A stretch of 64,000 bases of DNA, taken from NCBI RefSeq assembly GCF_003429005.1, contig NZ_QVQV01000006.1:248001-312000 (forward strand), read 5' to 3'. Under the pieces are notes generated by a model that was given only the letters and a program-made list of their open reading frames with translations, was not told where the DNA came from and did not search any database. Both the position numbers and the translations under genes were made by a program. Below, in pieces: positions 45,632-53,799 of the stretch; position 1 is the stretch's first letter, and each line of letters starts with the position of its first letter. This DNA is from Paraburkholderia sp. DHOC27 (GTDB lineage Bacteria; Pseudomonadota; Gammaproteobacteria; Burkholderiales; Burkholderiaceae).

Positions 45632-46540
45632 ATGTGGCCGGCTGTTCAATCAGTCTCGCGCGTCGCGCTGGTTCTTTCCCCTGCCATCGGCGATTCACTG
45701 CTGATGATGACCATTGCGCGCAATCTTCGGCAAAACGGCGTCTGCGTCACGGTGTTTGGCCGGCAGATCCAGTCCCTGCGGGACTGGTTTCCGGACATCG
45801 CCACGGCGGCGGAACTGGATTCGGATCATCTCGAAGCCACGCTCGCGCCTTTCGACACCGTCATCCAGATGCATCGCAACAAGCCGTTTGCCGGGCTGGA
45901 GCAATACCATCCCCGCGTCATGCTGCTCGATCATCTGTGCCGGGTTCGTTCGTGCGAGTCTATGGCGGATCGTCTGACGCGTTTTTGCCGTGACGAACTG
46001 GGCCTCGCGCGCGTGCACAAGAGCAATGGCATGACCGCGCCGCCGCAATGGCAGCACCGGAAATATCCGCTGCGGGTCGCCATTCACCCCACCGCCAGCA
46101 CCGCGGACAAATGCTGGCTGCCGTCGCGCTTTATTCGCCTCGCGCTCAAGCTGCGCGAGTTGGGCTTCACGCCGGAATTCGTGGTGGCGCCGCAGGAGCG
46201 CGCCGACTGGATTCATGTGGAACGGTATGGCCTGTCGCTGCCTGATCTGGGCTCGCTGGACAACGTCGCCGGATGGATCTTCGAATCCGGCTGGTTCATC
46301 GGCAACGATTCAGGCATCGGCCATCTGGCCTCGAGCCTGCATATCCCTACGCTGTCGCTCTTCATGCGCCGTGGCATCGCGCACACCTGGCGGCCAGGCT
46401 GGGGGGCAGGGCATGTGCTGATAGGCAGCACGTACCTGCCCACCGGATTTCTCAAAGAGCGCTACTGGAAGTACATGTTGTCCGTGCGGCGCGTCTCGCG
46501 CGCCTTCGAGCAACTGCGCACCAACCCTCACTTTGCATGA
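45632..46540 (+). CDS. Glycosyltransferase family 9 (heptosyltransferase-like)
   Basis: A 302-residue GT-B enzyme of family 9, which transfers heptose or related sugars to lipid or protein. The nucleotide-binding motifs are visible: VALVLSPAIGDSLLMMTIARNL at the N-terminus, VAIHPTASTADKCWLPSRFIRLALKL in the C-domain, and FIGNDSGIGHLASSLHIPTLSLFM near the donor site. WaaC/WaaF proteins are 310-350 residues, so this is slightly short. It overlaps the next gene by four bases (ATGA), showing coupled translation. No Shine-Dalgarno is apparent for ATG 45632. Confidence 0.85.
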   Translation: MWPAVQSVSRVALVLSPAIGDSLLMMTIARNLRQNGVCVTVFGRQIQSLRDWFPDIATAAELDSDHLEATLAPFDTVIQMHRNKPFAGLEQYHPRVMLLDHLCRVRSCESMADRLTRFCRDELGLARVHKSNGMTAPPQWQHRKYPLRVAIHPTASTADKCWLPSRFIRLALKLRELGFTPEFVVAPQERADWIHVERYGLSLPDLGSLDNVAGWIFESGWFIGNDSGIGHLASSLHIPTLSLFMRRGIAHTWRPGWGAGHVLIGSTYLPTGFLKERYWKYMLSVRRVSRAFEQLRTNPHFA

Positions 46541-47979
46541 ATTCAACGCACTTCGGCACGGCATCCGGCGCAACGCGCCCTTCTTCCCAGGCGAACTCCC
46601 ACGCGGTATTTCTCCACACGGGTTATCGGACCGCCGGCACCTGGCTGTGGTCCTGCTTCCGTCAGCTCGATACCGTGACCGCGTACTACGAGCCGCTGCA
46701 CGAAATGCTCGCCACGATCGACGCCGCCAAGCTCGCCAGCAGCACCGCGGACAGTTGGCACTCCGGTCATCCGGCGCTCGACATGCCTTATTTCCAGGAG
46801 TTTGCGCATCTGCTTCAGCCGGTTGACGGCGCAGCAGACAGCGCCGCGTCGAGCGGGAGCGTGCCGGGCATGCCGGGTTATGAACGGCGCTTTGCGGTCG
46901 ATCGTTTCGACGGCGCGACGCCCGATGGCGCCGAACAGATGAAGGCGTATCTCAACCACCTGATCCGTACCGCGCATCAGCAGGGCCGCGTGCCGGTGTT
47001 CAAGTTCTGCCGGTCGCTCGGGCGGCTGCGGTGGTTTCGCGCTGCGTTTCCCGAGGCCGCGCATATCGTGGTCGAAAAGAATCCCATTTCGCAGTGGCAG
47101 TCGTGCTGGCAACTGTTCGCGCAGCATCGCAATCCGCACTTCGTCGCGGTGCCGCTTGCCGTGCTCTCGATGAACCGGGACGTGCCGCTCGTCAGGCAGA
47201 CCCTGGAAGCGTTGCGCATCGAGTTGCCGGTCATGCCGGCGCCCTTGGCCGGCGCGGCGGGCGAGGCCCCGGCCACCTTCGAAGCGTGCATCGATTTTTT
47301 CAAGGACCATGTGCAGGCCATTTCGCCCGTTCAGGCGTATCGCGGTTTTGTCGCGCACTGGCTGTTGACGTTGCGGGACGCCGCCACCCAGGCGGACGCG
47401 ATCTTCGACTGCGATCTGGCAGCCCGTTCGCCAGCCTATCTGGCGAGTGCGGAGCGCTGGCTCGAGGAACTGACCGGGCTCACGCCGTCGTTGGGGACGG
47501 TGCGTCGGGACGGCACGTCGGATCGTGGCTGTGGCTTCGACCCGCTCGAAGGACTGCAGGTCCATCTCGATGCCTCGCGTCTCGGCAGAGACCTCGTGCG
47601 GAACGGCAGCGTGGAAGCCGACGCGCTTTCGCTGTGGACCAGCAAGCTGGCGCAGGCCACGCAGGTGATGGCGTTCGGTGCGGCAGCCAACTGGCCGCGT
47701 GCCGAAATGCCGGATGGGCGCGCGACCCGCATGGTGGATGTTGCGCTGATCGACGGCGCCGGTATCGACGCCGTTCTGCACAGCGAACTCGCCGCTGCGC
47801 AAGCGGCGCTCGCCGATGCCCGATCGGAGTTGGCGCGGGTGCAGAACTCGCCGCTGTGGCGTGTATGGGGGCCGCTGCGCAAGCTGTACGGCGCGAAACG
47901 CCGGCGCAGCGCACGTCAGGCGTTGCGATCGCGCGCGGCTGCGGCGACACGCCAGAGCGAAGGGAAGGTGTCTGCCTGA
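46537..47979 (+). CDS. Sulfotransferase-like protein with a coiled C-terminus
   Basis: A 480-residue cytoplasmic protein. Residues 23-37 (AVFLHTGYRTAGTWLW) resemble the phosphosulfate-binding loop of PAPS-dependent sulfotransferases, normally PKSGTTWL. RSLGRLRWFRAAFPEAAHIVV at about 159-179 resembles the 3'-phosphate binding region, followed by EKNPISQWQSCW. C-terminal residues about 420-450 form a coiled coil (HSELAAAQAALADARSELARVQNS), then a basic tail. Classification as sulfotransferase is by motif only. The overlapping GT9 gene suggests that the pair modifies a surface glycan. Start 46537 fits the overlap; a longer reading from 46273 would cover the GT9 gene. Confidence 0.7.
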   Translation: MNSTHFGTASGATRPSSQANSHAVFLHTGYRTAGTWLWSCFRQLDTVTAYYEPLHEMLATIDAAKLASSTADSWHSGHPALDMPYFQEFAHLLQPVDGAADSAASSGSVPGMPGYERRFAVDRFDGATPDGAEQMKAYLNHLIRTAHQQGRVPVFKFCRSLGRLRWFRAAFPEAAHIVVEKNPISQWQSCWQLFAQHRNPHFVAVPLAVLSMNRDVPLVRQTLEALRIELPVMPAPLAGAAGEAPATFEACIDFFKDHVQAISPVQAYRGFVAHWLLTLRDAATQADAIFDCDLAARSPAYLASAERWLEELTGLTPSLGTVRRDGTSDRGCGFDPLEGLQVHLDASRLGRDLVRNGSVEADALSLWTSKLAQATQVMAFGAAANWPRAEMPDGRATRMVDVALIDGAGIDAVLHSELAAAQAALADARSELARVQNSPLWRVWGPLRKLYGAKRRRSARQALRSRAAAATRQSEGKVSA

Positions 47980-48128
47980 TGTGGCACGGGCGGCTTGCAC
48001 ACGCTTGAGGCGCTCAGAGGTGCTCAGACGCGCTCAGAGGCTGATAGGTGCGCCGGGCACTCAGAAGCGGTGCCGCCTCGCTCGTTCAGTCAACCACCAA
48101 CGCGGTGTGCTGCAACGTCTCGCCACGC

Positions 48129-48419
48129 TCACCGATCATCTTCGCGGATAGACGAAGGATGCCGGCACAGCGCACGTACCGTGACCGTCATATACGGGTA
48201 GAGCGGCAACTGCATGAGCAGGTCGTTCAACTGCGCTGGGCTCTCGACGTCGAAGACGCTGATATTCGCGTACTGTCCCGCGATGCGCCACAGGTGCCGC
48301 CACACGCCGTCGTTTTGCAACTGTTGCGAGAAGGCTTTTTCATCGGCCTTCAAACGGGCGGCTTTCTCGGGATCCATGTCCGGCGGCAGATTGACCGACA
48401 TCTCGACGTGAAACAGCAT
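48129..48419 (-). CDS. catC: Muconolactone delta-isomerase
   Basis: A 96-residue cytosolic enzyme of the beta-ketoadipate pathway that converts muconolactone to 3-oxoadipate enol-lactone. The length is exactly that of CatC (about 96). The MLFHVEMSVNLPPDMD start, KADEKAFSQQLQ helix, GVWRHLWRIAGQYANISVFDVES and LPLYPYMTVTV end are typical. AGGAG seven bases before the ATG sets the start. It is the last gene of the leftward catB-catA-catC order. Confidence 0.95.
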   Translation of the reverse strand: MLFHVEMSVNLPPDMDPEKAARLKADEKAFSQQLQNDGVWRHLWRIAGQYANISVFDVESPAQLNDLLMQLPLYPYMTVTVRALCRHPSSIREDDR

Positions 48420-48540
48420 GAATGACTCCTGGTATCAGACAGTGGCGGAGCCACGCAACGCGCGTGCTCCGGCGTAGGGAAAGGTGAGCACATCAAGGCA
48501 GACGCATAACCCGACACGAAGCGTCTGCCTTCGCACTCGA

Positions 48541-49449
48541 TCACGCGGCCGCGCGCGGACGTTCGACATCGCAGTCCTGCAGATTATCGCGCTGCTTGAA
48601 CAACGTGAAATCGAAGTCGATCAGCGTGAATTCGCCGCTGACGCCGTACTGCTTGCCGTCCCCCGCGCCGCCTTGTTTCAACTGCGGTACGAGACCATCG
48701 CGCGTGGCGAAGGCGAAGTCGTCCCACAGATACGGGTCGCCGTCGATATTGATCTGCGTGGTCAGTTTGCGATGGCCCGGCGCCGAGATGAAGAAGTGAA
48801 TGTGCGCCGGACGATGTCCGTGCCGGCCAAGCGCGTCGAGCAGTTGCTGGGTCTTGCCTTGCGGCGGCACTGAGTAGCCTACCGGTACGACGCTGGTGAA
48901 GCTGTAGCGGCCGTCGGCGTCGGTGCGGATCGTGCGGCGCAGGTTGAACGCGGGCTGCGACTTGTCGAAGTACGAGTAGTTGCCCAGATGGTTCGCGTGC
49001 CACACTTCGACCAGCGCATTGGCGAGCGGCTGGCCGGCCTCATCCACCACCCGGCCGCGCATCACCAGCGGACCGCCCGGTTCGCCATCCTCATCGAGCC
49101 GCGCATGTCCCTGCGATTCGGGCGCGCCAGCCACGTACAACGGACCTTCGATGGTACGCGGTGTGCCGCCGCTGATGCCCGCCTTTGCCTCGGCCTCATC
49201 GATCCGCAGATCCAGAAAGTGCTCGAAGCCAAGACCCGCCGCGAGCAGACCCAGTTCGCCGGACTGGCCAGCTTCGGCCAGGTAGTTGAGCGCGGTCCAG
49301 AATTCATCGGGCTGCACGTCGAGGTCTTCGATCGTGTAGAACAGGTCGCGAATGATCCGGTTCACCACCGTTTTCACGCGGTCGTTGCCTTCGCTGATTG
49401 CGCTGTCGTTGATCTTTTGCAGCAGCGTGTCGATGCTTTGCTTGTCCAT
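48541..49449 (-). CDS. catA: Catechol 1,2-dioxygenase
   Basis: A non-haem Fe(III) intradiol dioxygenase of 302 residues that cleaves catechol to cis,cis-muconate. By alignment from memory with the Acinetobacter enzyme the iron ligands are Tyr158, Tyr192, His216 and His218, the last two in GRHGHRPAHIHFF. The N-terminal linker helix (residues 1-90) and the jelly-roll domain with the WHANHLGNYSYFD block are complete. GGAG before ATG 49449 fits; an earlier ATG at 49461 would contain it. The gene lies 48 bases after catB and 122 before catC, consistent with one transcript. Confidence 0.95.
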   Translation of the reverse strand: MDKQSIDTLLQKINDSAISEGNDRVKTVVNRIIRDLFYTIEDLDVQPDEFWTALNYLAEAGQSGELGLLAAGLGFEHFLDLRIDEAEAKAGISGGTPRTIEGPLYVAGAPESQGHARLDEDGEPGGPLVMRGRVVDEAGQPLANALVEVWHANHLGNYSYFDKSQPAFNLRRTIRTDADGRYSFTSVVPVGYSVPPQGKTQQLLDALGRHGHRPAHIHFFISAPGHRKLTTQINIDGDPYLWDDFAFATRDGLVPQLKQGGAGDGKQYGVSGEFTLIDFDFTLFKQRDNLQDCDVERPRAAA

Positions 49450-49496
49450 CTTTGTCTCCATCTATTGATGTAAGGGGGAATCGGTGTTGCGTTGGT

Positions 49497-50654
49497 TCAG
49501 GACGTGAGGACTGTCGCGCCGCGTCGGGTATCGCGGCGCAGACGGTCGATCATTTCCCAGTTCAGCGTGATGCCAAGTCCGGGGCCGTGCGGCAACTGCA
49601 GGGCGAAGTTTTCGTAGCGCAACGGTTCGGTGAGGATGTCCTCGGTCAGCAGCAGCGGTCCGAAGAGTTCCGTGCCCCACTGCAGCGAGGCAAACGTGCT
49701 GAACAACTGCGCGGAGGCCACGGTGCCGATCGCGCCTTCCAGCATCGTGCCGCCGTACAGTTCGATGCCCGCCGCCTGCGCGATCGACGCGACGCTTGCC
49801 GCCGGGCTCAGTCCGCCGGATTGCGCGATCTTGATGGCGAACACGTCGGCGGCGCGCAGGCTGGCGAGCGCGAATGCATCGGTGGGACCGTGCAGCGCTT
49901 CGTCGGCCATGATCGGAATACGTGCGAGATCGGTGAGGCGTTTGAGGCTGTGATGCTGCGCAGCGGCGACGGGTTGCTCGACGAGGCTCACGCCGGCGTC
50001 CGCCAGGCGTCCACAGGCCCACACCGCGTCCGATTCGCTCCACGCCTGGTTGACGTCGACGCGCACCTCGCCTTGCGCGCCGACGGCTTGCTGGATCGCC
50101 ACCACGTGCGCCACGTCCTGCGCGACCGGACGGCTGCCTATCTTCAGCTTGAACACGCGGTGCCGGCGCGTCTCCAGCATGTGATTCGCTTCGTCGATAT
50201 CGCGTTGCGTGTCGCCACTGGCGAGGGTCCACGCCACCTGCACGGAATCCGTCAGGCGGCCGCCGAACAACTCCGAAAGGGGTACGCCAAGGCGCTGCGC
50301 CTGGGCATCGAACAGGGCCGTTTCAATGGCGCACTTGGCGAAGCGGTTGCCCTGGAAATGCGACCGCAACGACTGCATGGCAGCACCGGGCCGCGTGGCC
50401 GGCTGACCCTTCAGCATGGGCGCGAAGTACGTGTCGAGGTTGACCTTGATGCTCTCCGGGCTTTCTTCACCGTAGGCGAGACCGCCAATCGTGGTGGCTT
50501 CGCCCAGGCCGACCACGCCATCCGAACAACGGATGCGCACCAGCACCAGCGTCTGGCAATTCATGGTCGCTACCGACAGCCGGTGCGGGCGAATTGTGGG
50601 AACATCGACCAGAATCGTCTCGACGGCTTCGATCGTGATGGGTTGGGTGGTCAT
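49497..50654 (-). CDS. catB: Muconate cycloisomerase I
   Basis: An enolase-superfamily enzyme of 385 residues that turns cis,cis-muconate into muconolactone. The KLK catalytic motif is Lys169 and Lys171 in FKLKIG; metal ligands are Asp200 (VRVDVNQAW), Glu226 (LVEQPVA) and Asp251 (IMADEALHG); Lys275 is the second catalytic lysine. All are present, so the enzyme should be active. GGAG six bases before the ATG supports the start at 50654. It is the first gene of catBAC and is transcribed away from catR. Confidence 0.95.
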   Translation of the reverse strand: MTTQPITIEAVETILVDVPTIRPHRLSVATMNCQTLVLVRIRCSDGVVGLGEATTIGGLAYGEESPESIKVNLDTYFAPMLKGQPATRPGAAMQSLRSHFQGNRFAKCAIETALFDAQAQRLGVPLSELFGGRLTDSVQVAWTLASGDTQRDIDEANHMLETRRHRVFKLKIGSRPVAQDVAHVVAIQQAVGAQGEVRVDVNQAWSESDAVWACGRLADAGVSLVEQPVAAAQHHSLKRLTDLARIPIMADEALHGPTDAFALASLRAADVFAIKIAQSGGLSPAASVASIAQAAGIELYGGTMLEGAIGTVASAQLFSTFASLQWGTELFGPLLLTEDILTEPLRYENFALQLPHGPGLGITLNWEMIDRLRRDTRRGATVLTS

Positions 50655-50675
50655 GCGTTACTCCATGAATGCGTA

Positions 50676-50755
50676 TCTGCCTGAACCCATGCTACGAACT
50701 CCGGCGGCCGCTGTCCAAGACCGATTCCAACTACTTTCATACTCCAGGGGTATAG
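50676..50755 (-). promoter_or_regulatory. catB promoter with a CatR/BenM-type operator
   Basis: An ATAC-N7-GTAT dyad sits at 50739-50753, exactly the consensus of the CatM/BenM/CatR class of LysR regulators. Towards catB a TTGGAC-like -35 and TAGCAT-like -10 (50689-50694, minus strand) are found 18 bases apart. The dyad is then centred about 64 bases before the expected start of transcription, the usual place of the LysR recognition site. It also overlaps the catR start region, as in other cat clusters. Confidence 0.7.
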
Positions 50756-51661
50756 ATGGAACTGCGCCAGTTTCGCTACTTCGTGGCGGTCGCTGAGGAG
50801 CAGAATTTCACGCGCGCGGCGGAGCGGCTGAACATGACGCAGCCGCCGCTGTCCCGGCAGATCCAGCAAATCGAAGAAGACGTAGGCTTGCCGCTTTTCG
50901 AGCGTGGTTCACGGCCGCTGCGTCTGACCGAAGCGGGGCGGATCTTCTACACGCACGCCAAGCGGCTGGTGGACGAGGCCGATGAAGTGGCGCAACTGAC
51001 GCGGCGGCTCGCGCAACTGGCGGAGCGGATCGTGATCGGCTTCGTACCGTCCACGCTTTATGGGGCGCTGCCGGCCGTGATCCGCGCGTTTCGCGAGGCC
51101 GCGCCGAAGGTAGAGTTGTCGCTGATCGAAATGTTCACGGTGGAACAACTGGGCGCGCTGAAGGGCGCCCGCATCGACGTGGGCTTTGGACGTCTGCGTT
51201 TCGACGACGCTCAGGTGACACGCGAGGTGCTGACCGACGAGCCGTTGATCGCCGCGCTGCCCGAGGGGCATCCGCTAGCGGCAGATCATGCGCCGGTCGA
51301 ACTGGCAGCGCTCGCACGCGAAACCTTGATCGTGTATCCAAGCACGCCCCGGCCGAGCTTCGCCGATCAGCAACTGTCGGCGTTTCACGATCAGGCGCTC
51401 GCGCCGTATGCGATCCACGAGGTACGGGAATTACAGACGGCGCTGGGACTGGTTGCGGCTCAGGTCGGCGTGACGCTGGTGCCGCGCAGCGTGGAGGGTC
51501 TACGGCCGCACGGCGTGGCCTACCGGCCCATGTCGAAGACGAGTGTGTCGTCGCCGATCATCATGAGCCGGCGCTTGCAGGACAACGCACCGTCCACCAA
51601 TCTGCTCTGTGAAATCGCGCGCGAGCTGTTCGCGCGTGATGGCAGCGATGGCGCTACATGA
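50756..51661 (+). CDS. catR: LysR regulator of the cat operon, CatR-type
   Basis: A 301-residue LysR regulator divergent from catB. The DNA-binding helix is MELRQFRYFVAVAEEQNFTRAAERLNMTQPPLSRQIQQIEE, typical of CatR, CatM, BenM and CbnR, followed by a linker helix and an effector domain that binds muconate in this class. The 101-base space to catB holds an ATAC-N7-GTAT dyad. CatR activates catBCA in the presence of cis,cis-muconate. The ATG at 50756 is close to the dyad; no Shine-Dalgarno is seen, which is consistent with weak autorepressed translation. Confidence 0.92.
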   Translation: MELRQFRYFVAVAEEQNFTRAAERLNMTQPPLSRQIQQIEEDVGLPLFERGSRPLRLTEAGRIFYTHAKRLVDEADEVAQLTRRLAQLAERIVIGFVPSTLYGALPAVIRAFREAAPKVELSLIEMFTVEQLGALKGARIDVGFGRLRFDDAQVTREVLTDEPLIAALPEGHPLAADHAPVELAALARETLIVYPSTPRPSFADQQLSAFHDQALAPYAIHEVRELQTALGLVAAQVGVTLVPRSVEGLRPHGVAYRPMSKTSVSSPIIMSRRLQDNAPSTNLLCEIARELFARDGSDGAT

Positions 51662-51667
51662 GGCGTA

Positions 51668-52267
51668 TCAGCCAGCGACTTTTTTCTGTTCCTGCTTGAC
51701 GTCCTGACTGAGGATCAGCGCCAGCGAAGAGGCGAGGATCGACTTGGCCAGCGTGTCGTCATCCACGGTGCGCGCCAGCGTAACGGCGCCGACGATGGTC
51801 GCCACGATGCCGAGCCCGGCCTGTTCGTCGTCGCTGCCGACGGTCTTCGCCACGCGCCGCGCGAGTTGCTGGACGTAATGCGTGAGCAGCGCACGGACCT
51901 CGGCATTCGAATGCCGCGCTTCGCCCGCGAGGGCACACAGCGCGCAGCCGCCGCCTGCGTCTTTGGCATGACGCTCGCTCAGGAAGCCCTCTGCAATGGA
52001 GGCGAGCTGCGTCTTGCCGGCGTCCTGCGCATGCGGCGCTGAACCTGCCAGACGCTTCGCGCTCTGGTCGAGCGCGTGTTCCAACGCTTCGAGAATCAAC
52101 GCGTCGCGCGACGCGAAGTGTCCATAGAACGCGCCATGCGTGAGGCCTGCGCCACGCATGCATTCCGCGACCCCTAGCGCATCGATGCCGTTTTCACGGA
52201 TCTGCCGCGACGCCACTTCCAGCACGCGACGTTTGCTCTCGGCCTTTTGTGCCTGCGAATAACCCAT
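51668..52267 (-). CDS. TetR-family transcriptional repressor
   Basis: A 199-residue regulator. The N-terminal helix-turn-helix (SQAQKAESKRRVLEVASRQIRENGIDALGVAECMRGAGLTHGAFYGHFASRDALILEALEHAL) is complete. The ligand-binding part contains a cysteine-rich GGGCALCALAGEARHSN segment. Similar TetR proteins (often with a HGAFYGHF motif) usually control an adjacent oxidoreductase or a transporter. It is divergent from the SDR gene across 206 bases. GAGGGA before ATG 52267 supports the start; the longer reading from 52291 is less likely. Confidence 0.9.
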   Translation of the reverse strand: MGYSQAQKAESKRRVLEVASRQIRENGIDALGVAECMRGAGLTHGAFYGHFASRDALILEALEHALDQSAKRLAGSAPHAQDAGKTQLASIAEGFLSERHAKDAGGGCALCALAGEARHSNAEVRALLTHYVQQLARRVAKTVGSDDEQAGLGIVATIVGAVTLARTVDDDTLAKSILASSLALILSQDVKQEQKKVAG

Positions 52268-52284
52268 GTCATCCCTCACAACGC

Positions 52285-52312
52285 TTGACAATCTGCATGA
52301 CGAGGATAATAC
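52285..52312 (+). promoter_or_regulatory. Candidate sigma-70 promoter for the SDR gene
   Basis: A perfect TTGACA (-35) lies at 52285-52290, followed after 16 bases by TAATAC at 52307-52312 as a partial -10. It points toward the SDR gene and lies 18 bases from the start of the divergent TetR gene, where a TetR dimer could block it. Confidence 0.5.
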
Positions 52313-52325
52313 TGAAAATGTGCAT

Positions 52326-52366
52326 GATGATCAACATACAGATCCGCCGCAGGTGGATTGATCATC
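52326..52366. repeat. Nested inverted repeat in the TetR/SDR intergenic region
   Basis: Outer arms GATGATCAA (52326-52334) and TTGATCATC (52358-52366) are perfect over nine bases. Inner arms ATCCGCC and GGTGGAT can pair with one G-U. The whole is 41 bases, suitable either as a TetR operator or as a leader hairpin of the SDR transcript. It lies between the two divergent genes, 14 bases past the candidate promoter. Confidence 0.55.
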
Positions 52367-52473
52367 ACGGTGCTTGGCGCGCGGTGCACTTCTGCGCCGC
52401 GCAAAATGGTTATCGCGCCTTGCTGGGCGCGGCTTTCGCCGCTTCGGGCGGCGTACGCAACAGGAGATGGATC

Positions 52474-53250
52474 ATGCGTTTTTCAGGCAAAACGGCTTTG
52501 GTGACGGGCGGCAATAGCGGCATCGGTTTCGCGGCGGCGCGAATTTTGATTGCCGAGGGTGCCCGCGTAGCGATCACAGGGCGCGACCGCGCCAAGCTGG
52601 ACGCTGCGGCCAAGGAACTGGGCGACGGCGCGCTGGCAATCCAGGCGGATCTGGACGATCCGAACGCCATCGAACCGCTGTTCGCGCAGATCGGCAAGGC
52701 CTTCGGCTCGCTCGACATCGTGTTTGCCAACGCAGGCATTTCCGGCCCGACGCCGCTCGGCGGCACCACGGCGGCGGCTTTCGAAGCCATCCTGCGCACC
52801 AACCTCACTGCGGTTTTCCTGACAGTGCAGGGCGCCTTGCCGCTGATGAAGTCCGGTGGCTCGGTCGTCCTGAACGGCTCCGTGATGCGTGAGCTGGGTG
52901 CCGTGGGTACGTCAGCGTATTCGGCTACCAAAGCAGGCGTGACGGGGATGGCAAAAGTGTTTGCCGCCGAACTCGCACCGCGCGGTATCCGCGTCAATAC
53001 GGTGATCCCGGGCGGCACCCGTACGCCGATCTGGACACGCGGCGCACGTGCAGGCGCGACGTTGGAGCAAACCGAAGCCGCGCTGTCGCCGCGCATTCCG
53101 CTGGGCCGCCTCGCGGATCCGGAAGAGGTAGCAAAGGCTGCGCTGTTCCTCGCCTCGGACGATGCCTCGGGTATCACGGCAGCAGAAATCGTCGTCGATG
53201 GCGGTTCGACGGGCGCACCGTACGGCGCGCCGATGTATCGCCAGGGTTGA
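52474..53250 (+). CDS. Short-chain dehydrogenase/reductase (SDR)
   Basis: A 258-residue classical SDR oxidoreductase that uses NAD(P). The cofactor motif is TGGNSGIG (about residues 10-17), the structural NAG motif is in FANAGISG, and the active site YSATK follows the serine of NGSVM. The usual proline turn in IPGGTRTPIW and the C-terminal GITAAEIVVDGGST complete the domain. Substrate is unknown; the divergent TetR suggests that it acts on a reactive or xenobiotic carbonyl or alcohol that the repressor senses. AGGAG before ATG 52474 fits. Confidence 0.92.
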   Translation: MRFSGKTALVTGGNSGIGFAAARILIAEGARVAITGRDRAKLDAAAKELGDGALAIQADLDDPNAIEPLFAQIGKAFGSLDIVFANAGISGPTPLGGTTAAAFEAILRTNLTAVFLTVQGALPLMKSGGSVVLNGSVMRELGAVGTSAYSATKAGVTGMAKVFAAELAPRGIRVNTVIPGGTRTPIWTRGARAGATLEQTEAALSPRIPLGRLADPEEVAKAALFLASDDASGITAAEIVVDGGSTGAPYGAPMYRQG

Positions 53251-53312
53251 ACGCTGAGCCGATAGATTTGCCCTGAATCCACGCGCCTGGCGTCGTCATG
53301 CGGTGGACCATT

Positions 53313-53349
53313 AGGAGTGGAAGCACAGGATGCTTTCACTCCTTTTTTT
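53313..53349 (+). terminator. Rho-independent terminator of the SDR gene
   Basis: A twelve-base stem, AGGAGTGGAAGC (53313-53324) with GCTTTCACTCCT (53332-53343) and one G-U pair, has a seven-base loop and is followed by a run of T. It is 63 bases after the SDR stop. Confidence 0.9.
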
Positions 53350-53799
53350 CTGGGATTTGCGGTCCTTTTGGCGCTTTAGGGGCAGAGGGAAGATCGCGAA
53401 TCACGCTGCCGGCTGGTGACGATTGCGGCACGCATTCCCCCGAAAATCATTGTACTTTCTTGTAAGTTAGGATGCCGTATCAATAGACGTACTACTCTTA
53501 ACACGAAAACTGCTGCTCAGTTGCTGGCGCAACTGTCCATCCTGAGCGCGGCTGCGCGCCGTCTCCATCCAGCCCCCACTCAAGACGGCCAAAAGCACTG
53601 GTGTATACCCCATTGCAATGATTTTTTTCCCGTGAAACACTGCGCTTCATCTGCTGTGTCGGACATTGGTCCGGTATATCAGACGACGGCGACCGATGAT
53701 TAGCGCAGCGCATCCCCATTGGAAAACTCGCGCTCCGGCCTTTGCCGCTCACCGATTTCGTTCATGCACCGACTTCTCACTTCAGACCGGGAACCCAAA
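53350..53799. other. Intergenic region before the amino-acid ABC operon
   Basis: A gap of 450 bases between the SDR terminator and the ABC operon. It contains the promoter of the operon, probably near 53640-53700. Frames such as 53416-53703 have no ribosome-binding site and no recognised domain. I see no repeat. Confidence 0.35.

Noticed and set aside
53416..53703. 95-codon frame before the amino-acid ABC operon
   Set aside because: No start signal and atypical composition; the region is better explained as promoter.
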